Positions 46,154 through 58,276 of a DNA stretch of 64,000 nucleotides are shown here, one piece after another. How positions within the stretch are numbered: position 1 is the first letter of the stretch; the number at the start of each line of letters is the position of its first letter. Source of the stretch: Zantedeschia hybrid cultivar (Eukaryota; Streptophyta; Magnoliopsida; Alismatales; Araceae); the NCBI GenBank assembly GCA_030544215.1, contig JARZZO010000008.1, forward strand, positions 32,589,614 through 32,653,613, in the 5' to 3' direction. The notes under the pieces were generated by a model. That model ran no database searches and was not told the origin of the DNA. It saw only the letters and a program-made list of their open reading frames with translations. A program made the position numbers and the translations under genes.

Positions 46154-48641
46154 TTAGCCTTCGGTATTTTCACCATCTACATCGATTGGGCTCTGACCAG
46201 GAGATGGGGAAGGAGAATCGTCGACCTGAACAGCCTCGGCAAGGGCGGCATCGACAGGAGCGGCCTCGTCAAGAACGGCCGCATTGCCTTCCGCCGAGGC
46301 CGAAGCTCTTTCAGCCTTAAGCTCCTTCCACCAGGCTAGAAGCTCTTCACCTTCCTCGTCCGTCGAAAGGGCGATGCCGGTCAGATCTACGGCCGGGCAC
46401 GCCTTTTGGGCGGCGGCCAGCCCTATGCTGAACACGGATGAAGCCGCCTCGAGCTGAGCCTGTATTATCTCCTCGGCATAATCTGGGCCAGCCTTATAAC
46501 TGGCTCCGGCTGAATGAGCCGCCTCTTCAGCCTTGGCCTCCAGATTTGCCTTCAGAGCCGAGACCTCCTCGGCATGGCGGCGGCGATCCATGACCCGTTG
46601 GACGACCTTGTCCTAGATCTCGGCCTTAAGAGTCTCATTTTCGGCCCGGACCGCCTCCAGCTCCTTCTCGGCTTTCTCCCTCTCCCGCTCGGCCTTCGTC
46701 TTGGCCTCGGAGGAAGCGCGAGTCGCCTCCTTTTGCTCCTCTAGCTCAGCCCGGATCTGGGCATTTGCCTTCAGGAGCAAATCGACGCTAGCCTCAAGAC
46801 TACGTCGCACCGGGGCGGCCTCGCTAGAAGCTGGCTGATCCGAGGCCTGGTCGGCGTCCCGGAGCCTTTGCAGAATGGCCACCTGACGGCGAATCAGGCC
46901 CCCGCACATGACCGCGGCCTGCAGCCAAAAGCAGAAATCAATAACCCCAAGACAAGCCAAGGGAAGTATCAGACCGAGGCCAGTAAAGAAGCTTTTTTAC
47001 CTGGACCGACAGTCAGGCGCACTGCATCGCCAAGGCATCCGAGGACATCGCCTGCATCTTGTCCTCGGCTGTCGGGAGGGTCAAGCCTCGGAGCAGGCAC
47101 AGGCACGTCCGAGTATCCTCCAGACTCTCATCCCTATAGATCCCCAGATTTGGGACCCATAGCTCCTACTCGTGTTCACGGGACGCCTGCGTCCCGGAAC
47201 CCCCGAGGTCCTCTGTGCCTGCTGTCGCAGCCGAAGGGGAGTCGCCCCTCGACGTTTCGGGAGGCGACGAGAGCGGGGCCCCTCGGGCAGCGATTGGCCT
47301 CTTGGCCGCCGGGGCGGGCTCAGTTTCACCAGGCTCGTCCGCCCGGCTCCGCTTCGATAGTCGGCCGCCCCTCCGTACGACCGACTTGCCCTTTTTCTCT
47401 CTTTCGAGAGCGGCAACAGCGGCGCGGCCCTCCGCCGAAGCCACTGTCTGTACTGTGGCCCGGGTAGTCGGGGGCACGCCTTGTCCAGCCTCTCCTCTCG
47501 CCACCTGCGGCTGGGACGGTTGAGATCGGCCAGATTGCTGGGCGATCCGACCAAGAAATCCCTGGATCCCAGTCATCTCTGCGGACAGAAGAAAAGGAGT
47601 TAGTGACTTACAGCGCGCGACTCCACAACTCAAGACCGACTTACCCTCGGCCGAAGCCTCAGCACCCTCTTCGGTCGGAGGAGCTTCGGCCGGAGACTCA
47701 ACCTCGGCGGCTCCTTCAGTCTCCCCCGGGACGTCCTCGGGAGGAAGATAAGGAAAGACCCGAGGAGGATCCTTCGTCGGATCCGGCCAGGCCCCCGTCT
47801 GCACGAGCCGCTCCTCTTCGTTGAAAAGCTCCGCTATATCATACGGAGCCTCGGCTTCTATAAGGCTCACGATATGAAGTTGATCGGGGTTAAGGGGAGG
47901 CGGATTGGAGAGGCCTTCGGCCAGTGGTGCCCACTCAGTAGGGAAGGGCCACACACTCTTCTCCTTCTCCAAGAGAGAGACCAAGATAAAGCTCCTCTTC
48001 CAACCGTGAATGGACGAGGGCTTCCCGGCGAAGATGCCCCGGCCGAGGCGAGGGACAAAGCTGTACCACTCGGATTTTCCCTACCGCTGAATCTTGAAAA
48101 GATAGCGGAAGATGTTTACCGAGGGGGTGACATTGATATAGGCGAGCACAGCCAAGAAGGCATAGACTGTCCGCTAAGAATTAGGGAAAAATTGAGACGG
48201 GGCCAACCCGTAGAAGCACAGAAGATTAATTACGAAGGTGGAAAGGAGAAGGCGAAAACCCGCCCGAAAGCTTTCTTCATAAATGGAAAAGCTACCCGGT
48301 CGGGCAGAGTTGGCCCTGGTATTCGTTCCGGGCCGATAGGGGATCATCCAAGATGGGAGCTGATAGTAAGAAGCAAGGTACTTGACCCCATCGTCAGTAA
48401 GAATGCAGACCGCCTCCGAAACAGTCTCGGCTAGACGTCGGCCGGAAGAGGAAGCCTGGCCCGTGGCAAGAACCTCTTCAGCCTCTTCGGCACCAGACGA
48501 TTCGGCCTCATCCGCCATGAGAGAAGCGAGGGAGTTTGAAGAAAGGGGAGATGACAAGGAAGATTCAGAAGGCTGAGACGAAGAACAAGAATAACCTTCG
48601 GCCGAAGAACTACTATCAGCCGAGGGGGAGCTACAGAACAT
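46154..48641 (-). pseudogene. Spliced antisense gene of the Tat element (aORF, Transposase_28-like)
   Basis: Read on the minus strand from ATG at 48641. The N-terminus is Ser-rich, then acidic. Next is a domain of about 150 residues (SWMIPYRPG, FRAGFRLL, FYGLAPSQ, GWKRSF, VWPFPTEW) that resembles the antisense ORF of Tat elements such as RIRE2 and Grande (PF04195). A Pro/Glu/Ala linker with KKGKSV and KRSR basic patches and a long coiled coil (46590-46800, ELEEQKEATRASSEAKTKAE) follow. Two introns are likely: 47579-47644 (GTAAGT...CCGCAG, 66 nt) and 46919-47000 (GTAAAA...CTGCAG, 82 nt); the frame is kept across both. Stops at 48174, near 48083, at 47166, near 47016 and at 46610 inactivate it. 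Function of this protein class is not known. Confidence 0.75.
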
Positions 48642-48893
48642 GGATCACGGAGCAGAGAAAGAAAATTGAGGCTTCCCCTCAAATAAGATCTCCTCAACTG
48701 CCCGCCGCCTCTCAAGCAACGGAAGCTTCCCCGGCAACAACTCCAAGTAACAGAGAGCCCCCGGCGACAGACAGCGCACTCAAAAGCACCTTCAATGGCC
48801 CGTTCTTCGCAGAAGAAGCAGGAAGGCTCGGATGATTGTAGGGAAACGCAGGCGCGGGAAGGAGAGAACGGAACAGTGCCCTGGGGAGGGCTT

Positions 48894-48903
48894 CTATTTA
48901 TAG
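48894..48903 (-). promoter_or_regulatory. TATA box for the antisense gene
   Basis: The minus strand reads CTATAAATAG about 253 bp upstream of the antisense ATG. That would put a start site near 48865 and leave a 5' UTR of about 220 nt. It lies in the internal region, not in the LTR. Confidence 0.55.
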
Positions 48904-49530
48904 ACAAAGTTGAAAACATCCCCCGCCAAAATCAACGGCCAGGATCCTCCCCCTCATCGGCATCGCCTCTCTCAGATGCTCGCGACGTGCACCGTCCTTC
49001 GGCAATGATAACAGTCTGACTCCGAGATCGAGGGAAGATAATCAATGGCCAGAAACGGTCCGACCTTTCGGCTGATCACTCGGATGCTCGCAACGTGTTT
49101 CGATCCGCGTGCTAGGGACGGGAGAGGCGGCAATCCAAGTGAAGCCTCGGGCAGAGAGCCGAAGTGACCCGCGATCCGCGTGATCACCGGGCACAGTCGG
49201 GATCCTTTTGTGCTTTTAACGGGGCGACCGGATGCGCGATGCGTGTCCTGTGTTTCCTCACGACGCAACCGTTCTGACGGAGAACTCGACGTCTATCCCA
49301 TCCATTTGCCAGGCCTGACATGGCCAGAAGGCTCGTCCCTTTGCAATCGAGGACGAAGGCATTCGTCACTACATCCCGAACAGAGACGAGGCTAATGGCT
49401 ACTACCCTCGGTCGACCGAAGGCCATTCCTCTTCATAACAAAGCAGAAAGCTTCGGACAGCACCTGTCACGTTACTCCCCCAAGGAAGGCTTCGGACTAT
49501 ACTCTTGCCATCTCAAATCTGAGAAAGATA

Positions 49531-49541
49531 AGAGTGGGGGG
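49531..49541 (+). other. Polypurine tract of the Tat element
   Basis: AGAGTGGGGGG lies five bases before the 3' LTR, the expected place for plus-strand priming. Confidence 0.8.
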
Positions 49542-49546
49542 CTATG

Positions 49547-50385
49547 TGATGAGGAAGAATCCGATTCGGCCCATTAAAATAGGCCCAACACAGATCAGTC
49601 CAACAGCAGCAGTAAGAAGCCCCCTGGCAGCCTTCGGCCCGTTAGCGGCCCAGTGGCCCTCGGCCCAGTAAGCAGTCCAGTGGTCCTCGGCCCGTCCGCG
49701 GCCCAGCAACCTTCGGCCCATTAGCGGCCCGATAGCCTTCGGCCCGTTAGCGGCTCAGCAGCCCCTCGGCCCAGCAAGCTCCAGCCCACTAAGCGGCATC
49801 TGGCCCGTCAGTGGCCCTACCCCCTTCGGCCCAATAGCCGTATCCGGCCCACTCCGGTGGGAGGGTTAGGCACTATGGCGGTTTACCAATAAACTCAGAA
49901 CATAGTCCTATATCGGCTGCCATCGTTAAGCATCCTCTATCCTCCGCTATAAATACCCAGCTATTTATTACCAAAGGTATGTCTTCGTGACCCTTAAGGA
50001 CTACAGTCCAAAAAGCATTCAAGCTGCTTCTTCCACCTCTTTGACTTCTGAATCGAATCATCTTCAGAAGCTAACTTAACCGTCGGAGGGGGTTCCTAAG
50101 GGCCGAAGCCCGGGACTCCTACTGACTGGTTTTTCTTCTTCTTTCCCTCCTGCAGGGGCTCGGTTTGAATCTTCGCCGACCTCTCCGAGTTGATCTCGAC
50201 CACCGACCTCGGGCTTCTTCCTCCGGTCTCGACGCCATTCGTTGGCTGGTCCTCCTCGCCTAAAGGTGCCTCGGCTCCATCCCGCACCAGCTGTCCCTCA
50301 ACCAGAGGAGTTTCGGCCGCGCCTTTCGCAGGCTAGCCCACATCCGACCGGGCGACCATCGGCTTCGGATCTTCGGCCTCGTCTC
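49547..50385 (+). repeat. 3' LTR of the Tat element, part 1
   Basis: It matches 31869-32707 of the 5' LTR and is cut by the minus-strand Copia element (TSD GTCTC, 50381-50385). TATAAATA at 49948-49955 is intact here. Confidence 0.95.
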
Positions 50386-51972
50386 TGTAAGGAATCGACA
50401 TGAATGCAGCGAAAATAAAAAATGATTCCATTGTATCGGTTGCTGGGGTCGTAAAACGGACATTAAAATATAAGCGGGAAGAACAGTTCTTCACCTTTGC
50501 GGGGTTTCGAATCTCCCGTGGATGATGCCGACTCGGTAATCGCGCACGCGCACGATCTCTAGAGGAATCCACACGAGTTCCCGCAGCAGACGCGATTTCC
50601 TCCTCGACTTGAGTGCTCCGACCAGATCTCAAATCCACCATGCGCGGAGAGAGACAGATCCACTCCAAGAGAGAGAGAAGGAGAGAGAGAGAGGAGAGAG
50701 AGAATCTGGGGAGTAAAATTCGTCCAACTAACTTTTTACCCCTCCCCCTTGGCCCTCCTTATATAGAAATAAGGATAAGCACAAGAGTTAATCCTCATAA
50801 TTATCCAAGAGTTTGGCCTTGGATAATTCTCTATTAAATCTTCATATTTATCCTGCAGCTTTTCATAAAAACCAAGATAAGCATGAAATTTAACGTCTCT
50901 CACCGTCTGACGAGAACTGTTATGTGTGTGACCCTCTAGGCCCATATATCAGTCTGATTGTAGGCCCATTAAACTTAGAACTGTTTCTTGAGTTTAATAT
51001 TTATTAATTAACATTTAAACATCATATGTTAAATGATTAATTTAATAAACAAGTGAATTATCATCTGATGATCAAATCACTTGGCCTTCTTATCATGAAC
51101 AACACCAAACACTACCTCATGATCCCAGAAGATATAAGGGATACTGTTACCTTTAATTGAACCTTTCCGTCTGCAGATGCCGCACAGATATAATCCTTCA
51201 CTCATGCAATGTCCCAATAACGCAAGGGTATGGTTTTATAGTCAAATCCTTTTTCGCATTATCCAGATGGATTCCAGTACACAGTTAATATCTAGAAAGA
51301 CATCTCTTTCATTTGACCCTGGCCAAGGATTTCTGTGTACACATCCATAGGACATTCTCTCTCCAGTTTTACACCAAGAGTGAGTGATCCCTTGTTGTTC
51401 ACTCAATTATCTTCGCAAGCTTTCCACTGTACCTGAAAGACCGATTATGGTGGACTTAATGGTTAAAGTCTACGAGTCAGAGAATTAAGATACAATGGTC
51501 CACAAACAAGGTATCATTGGTGACTCAGGTCAAAAGACCAACTGTGCTACTGCAACGATTGAATTCCCTGGTTGACTAATAGGTATAATTACCATCTAGG
51601 AATTCTTATTTGGGTCTGTTCAGTGAACTCATTCTCTAATGAGCACCCACTTGTTTGTCTTAGTGTCACCACACGAGTGAATGTGAGATCATTCACCCTC
51701 ATCACATAAGCAGACATAACTTGTGTCGATCTTATCGGATATTTAATGTCCATCTCAAATATCCTATGATCGAGAACTATTTAAGACAATTGCCTTAGGA
51801 TATTGATCTCACTATTATGATCTCATCATGATTCAATATCCCATACATTTGTCTATGGACCTTCATTACGATAGTCATTTGCGAGAACTATTAAATGAAG
51901 AAATAATTGCCTTTATTAATAATCTGAACTAGAATGTACAATGATTGGCTTTGAGGCCACCCAATTCTAACA
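50386..51972 (-). repeat. 3' LTR of the minus-strand Copia element
   Basis: 1587 bp. It contains the minus-strand TATA box CTATATAAGG (50757-50766) and a (GA)n tract (about 50665-50702). Confidence 0.95.
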
Positions 51973-51986
51973 TTCTCCCACTTGGA

Positions 51987-54900
51987 CTATAGCCAATCAC
52001 CCATATGTCTAAGTCCCATAGACTTAAGGTGACATTCTAAATTGTTTTGAGACAATGGCTTAGTCAAGGGATCTGCTACATTATCTTCAGATGAGACTTT
52101 CTCAACTACTATATCTCCTCGGGCGATGATCTCACGAATCAGATGAAATCGTCTCAGAATGTGCTTTGACTTCTGATGTGATCTGGGCTCCTTCGCTTGA
52201 GCTATTGCCCCATTGTTGTCACACAATAATGGAACAAGATCTGAAATGCTTGGAACGACTCCAAGCGCCGAGATGAACTTCTTCATCCAAACCGCCTCCT
52301 TGGCCGCTTCAGCTGCAGCAATGTATTCTGCTTCGGTCGTCGAATCTGCAGTTGTTTCATGTTTGGAACTCTTCCAACTTACTGCACCTCTATTTAACAT
52401 GAACACAAATCCAGACATGGATTTGCTGTCATCCATATCCGACTGGAAACTCGAGTCAGTAAATCCTCGAAGTTCCAAGTCGTTTCCTCCATAAACGAGA
52501 AATAGATCCTTAGTCCTTCTCAAGTATCTAAGGATACATTTCACCGCTTTCCAGTGTTCCTCACCTGGATCAGCCTGATATCTACTAGTGACACTTAGTG
52601 GGTGTGCCACATCAAGCCTAGTACATAGCATTGCATACATGATAGATCCTATTGCCGAGGCATAAGGAACTCTATCCATGTATGCTCTCTCTTCAGGTGT
52701 CTTGGGAGACATTTCTTTAAAGAGATAAATTCCATGCCTCATAGGAACGAGGCCTCTCTTGGAATTTTTCATGCCAAACCTTTTGACTATGGTATCTATG
52801 TACATAGATTGGGACAAGCCAAGCATCCTTTTGGACCTATCTCTATAGATCCTTATTCCCAGAATATAGGATGCTTCTTCCAAATCTTTCATGGAGAAGT
52901 TTTTGGATAACCAAGCCTTTACTGATGACAACATTCTTACATCATTCCTAATGAGTAGAATGTCATCAACGTAAAGTACCAAAAAGGTAACTGCGCTCCC
53001 ACTAGCCTTTTTGTATACACAAGGTTCATCTTCATTCTTAATGAAGTCATAAGATTTGATTGCTTCATCAAGTCTTAAGTTCCAATTTCGGGATGCCTAC
53101 TTTAATCCATAGATAGATCTTTGCAGCTTGCATACATTGCTTGAATGCTCTTTGGAAGTGAATCATTCAGGTTGTATCATATACACATCTTCTTGAAGGT
53201 TCCCGTTAAGGAATGCTGTTTTCACATCCATTTGCCATATTTCATAATCATAGAATGCAGCGATAGCAAGAAGTATTCTGATTGACTTAATCATGGCAAC
53301 TAGAGAAAATGTTTCGTCATAGTCAATGCCTTGCCTTTGACGATATCCTTTCGCTACCAGCCTTGCCTTGTATGTGTCAGTCTGTCCATCTGCCCCGATC
53401 TTTCTTTTAAAGATCCATTTATTACCAATAGGTACTATACCTTCTGGCAGATCAACCAAGTTCCAAACTTGGTTGGCATACATGGACTGAATTTCAGAAT
53501 TCATTGCCTCTTGCCATTTTTCTGATTCTTGACTATTTATGGCTTCTAGGTAGGTTTGAGGATCATCATCCTCATTTAAGTGCACTTTTGGCTTGCCATC
53601 ATCGATATGTCCAACATATCTTTCAGGCTGCTTAGGCACTCTACCTGATCTGCGAACCTTTTGTGTATCATCTTGAACAAGTTCTTGAGTCAATGGTTCA
53701 GAAGATGAACTAGTGTTGATTTGTGGGTCTAGAATTTCTTCCAGTTCTATCTTGCTCCCACTGTCTTCTTTTGAAAGATATTCTTTCTCTAAGAAGACAG
53801 CTCTTTTTGCGACAAACACCCTTTGATCGCTGGGCTGATAGAAATAATATCCAAAAGTCTCTTTTGGATATCCCACAAATCTACATTTCTCTGTCCTGGA
53901 ATCCAGTTTGTCTGGATCATGTCTTTTGACATGTGCAGGACAACCCCAGACTCTAACATGCTTAAAGTCTGGTTTCTTTCCTTTCCATATCTCATATGGA
54001 GTGGAAGGTACTGACTTACTGGGAACTTTGTTCAACAGATATGCAGTAGTCAACAGTGCATATCCCCATAAAGAGATTGGAAGTTTGGCATAACTTATCA
54101 TGGATCGTACCATATCTAATAGAGTACGATTTCTCCTTTCCGATACACCATTTAACTGAGGTGTATAGGGAGGAGTCCACTGAGACAAAATACCATTATC
54201 CTTAAGATATTATGTGAATTCTGTACTTAAGTATTCACCCCCTCGATCTGATCGAAGAGTTTTAATACTCTTTCCAGTTTGGTTCTCAACTTCGTTTTTA
54301 AACTCTTTAAATTTCTCAAAGACTTCTGACTTATATTTCATTAAATATATGTAGCCATATCTTGAGAAATCATCTGTAAATGAAACAAAGTATGAGTAAC
54401 CACCCATAGCATGAGTGGACATTAGACCACATACATCACTATGTATTAGTTCCAATAAGTCCTTAGCTCTTTCTCCATATCCTGAGAATGGAGCTTTGGT
54501 CATCTTTCCCATGAGACAAGCTTCACAGGTTGCGAATGATTCATAATCAAATGGATCAAGATATCCATTCTTTTGCAACCTTATGATCCTGTTCTCATTT
54601 ATATGACCTAGCCTACAATGTCATAGGTACGATTTATTCACATCCTTATCTAAGCGTTCAAGAGAATTATTTACCAGACAAACATCATATGAAATATTAA
54701 GTAAATATAACCCATTCAATGAATATCCGGAAGCAAACAATTTGTCTCCTTGATAAATTGAACAACCTTTATTCTCTAGTTTCATAAAATATCCTTGTCT
54801 ATCTAAACATGAAATAGATATGATATTCCTAATAATGGTTGGAATATAATAACAATCTATCAGTTCCAAAGAGTCTCCTGACGGCATCTGAAGTCTTACT

Positions 54901-55928
54901 GTCCCCACAGCTAACGCAGCAACTTTTGCTCTATTCCCGAGCCTCAAATCCACATCTCCACGGTTCAATCTTCTTTTACTTATTAACACCTGCAAGTTAT
55001 TGCAGATATGAGAAACCCATCTAGTATCTAATACCTAGGATGTTGATTCTCTATAAGACAAGTTAAGATCGATCATGAGAATACCTGAAGCTTCACCAAA
55101 CTTCTCCTTTACTTTTTCTGCAAGATAAATCTTGCAATTTCTCTTCTAATGACCTTCTTTATGGCAGTGGAAACACTGACCTTTATCATTGACTTTAGCT
55201 TTGTCCTTTTGTGCCGCCGGTTTGCTTTTCACTAGCTTCTTAGGCTTACCTTTCTTAAAGGTCTGTCCAGCTTTTCTTTTCTTGTTGGTCTTACCAACAA
55301 GCATTACATTTGGCTTATCTTTCTGGATAGTGCCTTCTGCTGTCTTCAACATGTTGAGCAGCTCAGCCAGTGAAACTTCAATTTTGTTCATATTGAAGTT
55401 GATAATGAATTGTGAAAATGAATCTGGAAGGGACTGTAGGATTAAGTCGATGCTTAGGTCATTGTTCATAACAAAGCCAAGCACAGCAAGCCTCTCAATC
55501 CACTTTATCATCTTGAGCACATGAGTTTGCACAGATGTGCCCTCGCTCATTCTGGTCCTGAACAATTTCTTAGATATCTCATATCTTTCTGTTCTGGATT
55601 GTTCACCAAACAACTCTTGTAGGTGATTCAGAATAGTCTTAGGTTCCATGTTATCATGCTGTCGCTGCAGTTCATTGTTCATTGAACCAAGCATATAACA
55701 CTGGACCTTGACAGAGTCCTCTTTCCAATTTTCATACATCATTAATTCATCTTCATTAGCATTATCACCGGGTTGCACTGGATCTGGTTGATCCAGGACA
55801 TAGGCTAGCTTTTCACACATGAGGACAATCTTCAGGTTGCGTAACCAGTCAATGTAATTTGGTCCCGTGAGTTTGTTTGCATCAAGTATGCAACGGAGGG
55901 GGTTAGGTGACGATATAGCGACCTACAT
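51987..55928 (-). pseudogene. Copia gag-pol, one frame with seven stop codons
   Basis: From the ATG at 55926-55928 to TAG at 51987-51989 is 1314 codons with no frameshift. In-frame stops lie at 55923 (directly after the ATG), 55146 (inside the zinc knuckle CFHCHKEGH), 55035 (next to the protease site, which reads DTR instead of DTG), 54621 (before the integrase HHCC domain), 54210, 53163 and 53097. Domains in order: gag (about 55900-55300), zinc knuckle, protease, GAG-pre-integrase (54995-54621), integrase (54620-53900, with CEACLMGK, HSDVCG, RSDRGGEY and SERRNRT), RT (53560-52850, YVDD near 52965) and RNase H (about 52560-52050, TTEAEYIA). At least four of the stops look like TGG or CAG changed by one transition. 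Confidence 0.92.
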
Positions 55929-56098
55929 GGAAATATATAAAATGAGCAGATAGTTCTTAAAATCAGATTTAGGACTTTTAATATAAATTTATGCTCCCAC
56001 TATTTTTCGGCGATCTGTATGACCCTCTAAGATACAGAACGGGAGATTCCGGTGATCTCCTAGTGGGGATCAGAATCCTTCGGGCAACATGCATGTGA

Positions 56099-56395
56099 CC
56101 TTGTGGTAGCACAACAAATCACATCAAGTCCCTTAGGCAGTCAACTCTTGACAGTTGCAACGTGTGCAATATCCGATCGATTTAACCCCTGAATCAGAAT
56201 GACCTTGTGGTAGCACAACAAATCAATTTGATTCAGTTAAGTTTATCCATCATTACTTAGATGACATGAATTCATAGTGCAATCCTTGTGGTAGCACAAC
56301 AAAACTACACTATTTGTCAATTCATCTTAATGACATCACATGTCGTAGACCTAGTTTAATTTCTAATCAAACAGACCTTGTGGTAGCACAACAAA
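56099..56395 (-). repeat. Four hairpin motifs CCTTGTGGTAGCACAAC in the leader
   Basis: Copies lie at 56099-56118, 56203-56222, 56285-56304 and 56376-56395. They are identical over 20 bases, with spacings 104, 82 and 91. On the element's sense strand each reads TTGTG-CTAC-CACAA, a 5-bp stem with a 4-base loop. Confidence 0.93.
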
Positions 56396-57600
56396 TCCGT
56401 TTGAGATAAGAATTATCCTAAGATCTATAATGATGGTGGGTTACGTGGATTATTCTGAATATCTCACGTTTACAACTTAAATTTTAAAAGAGGATTTTTG
56501 ATTTTGATTTATAAAAATCGTGCTATCAATAGTATTTCAATTTGAAGTATCAATATACTTAATAGAAATATATATATATGATAGCATAGTCCACAAATAT
56601 CACATATATGCAGAAAAATTAAATGGGGATGATCATGGACTGCTAAAGCTACTATGGAATCATCGGAACCAAACGATGATCTATAATAGGATCCTAATGT
56701 GAAAACAGCAACACTGGTTCCATTTGATGCGAGTCCTCCCTCCAGAGGTGTCTTCAGAAGATCCCGTCCTCTTAGCTTAATCCGATACATTTAAATATGA
56801 AATTCAGGACTCGCAGGTCCACAAATGTACATTTAAACAATTAGAAATCTTGATCTTATCAAGGGGAGTACAATGTTATAGGAAGGTAGAAAGTACACTT
56901 GGATTAAGAGAGAGGAGGACACGCAGGTCCTATTTAAAATACCAAATGAAATAAGCATCGCATTCATCCACATCATTCATCACATGAAAAATCTAAGTCC
57001 ATGATCATCCCACCATATAACACATCACATGCATCACAATCATCACATAATTGCAGTTTGATATTAAATTTTATAAATATAAAATTATAATACCAATTAG
57101 TTTTCGAAATAACATTTATTTCAGCATAATCAATAATATTCAAAACATTATTGACAAAATAACTAACTAAACTATTCAGTTAATCTAAATACTAATTCAA
57201 ACAATTTGAACAGTAAAAGTAATCAAGTTATGCATGAAATCAGTTTAAAATAATTTTAAACTAATTAATTTAACAGGGAAATTAATTATCTAAAACAATT
57301 TTAAATAATTAACTAACACCCTATTAATAATAAAGTCCTTAATTGAATAACAGATATTAAACACTTTAATAAGCTGTTAATAATCATAAAAATAATTAAT
57401 AACATTTATTAATTATTCTTACAATTATTCTGTTTTAAAACAATTTTAAAACAGGCTTAAATGGGCTAATATAGGGTTTAAAGGGGGTTAAACAGGCATT
57501 AAAAACTAATTTTTAATAAACCAAAAAATGGGCCCAGCCCATTAGGGCCCAATGGCCCGGAGCTAGGGCCCTGGCTCGGCCAGGGTCCGGCCCGGCCCCC

Positions 57601-57680
57601 GCCCGGTCCGACCGGATCGGGACCGGGCGGTCCGGCCCCCGCCCGGTCCGACCGGATCGGGACCGGGCGGTCCGGCCCTT
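57601..57680 (-). repeat. Two 40-bp GC-rich tandem units
   Basis: The unit beginning GCCCGGTCCGACCGGATCGG occurs twice head to tail (57601-57640 and 57641-57680, the second differing at its last bases). Each unit contains CCCGGTCC and its complement GGACCGGG and can fold on itself. Confidence 0.85.
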
Positions 57681-58261
57681 CTCTCACCCATTCAACCGGC
57701 CTCCCCTTAAAACCTGCAAACCCTAATTTTCAAAGTCGGCGGCGGTTGCAGGCGATGGGGCGCCGGCGGCCAGCCCCCCCGGCGGCGGCGGCCCCGGCCG
57801 GCGGTGCCCCCGGCGCCGGCGTCGTGCCCGGCGCCGGCAGGACCGCCGGCGGCCTCCGGTGAGGTGAAAAACTAAGCCCAAAACCCCTCCAAAAATCTGA
57901 TTTTGCAGGGTTTTAAATCCGAGTTTGGGCTCGATTTTCAAGACCTCCAAGATCTTCATGCCCAATTCGAAGTGGTGACTATCACCAAGAGATCTAGTGA
58001 TTCTGCCGGCCATCCCAACACTTGGGAATCGCGTACGAAGCCGCTAAAGTACCCCGTTCGTCGTCCCACGAAGAACTCCGAAAAACCCAAATAAAATCCG
58101 AAAAATTACAGAAAAATAATCAAATTGATTGTGTTCATCATATGAACACTATTCTGTCATTTTTAATCGGATTAAACACAAGAACACGTCCAATACGGGT
58201 TCTTCACGCACAACGAGAAAATCACGAAAACGATGCCGTTTTACGACCGAACCAGCGAACC

Positions 58262-58276
58262 TGGCTCTGATACCAC
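58262..58276 (-). other. Primer binding site of the minus-strand Copia element
   Basis: The plus strand reads TGGCTCTGATACCAC, i.e. GTGGTATCAGAGCCA on the element strand, touching the 5' LTR. Confidence 0.93.

Larger units (their letters stand above)
55929..58261 (-). other. Leader of the minus-strand Copia element
   Basis: Non-coding. In element orientation it holds a GC-rich block (57850-57530), an AT-rich block (57480-57050) and the four hairpin motifs. Frames over the GC block are shadows. Confidence 0.7.

Noticed and set aside
46868..47467. 199-residue plus-strand frame in the Tat 3' region
   Set aside because: It is the shadow of the antisense gene, which has the recognisable domain, coiled coil and introns.
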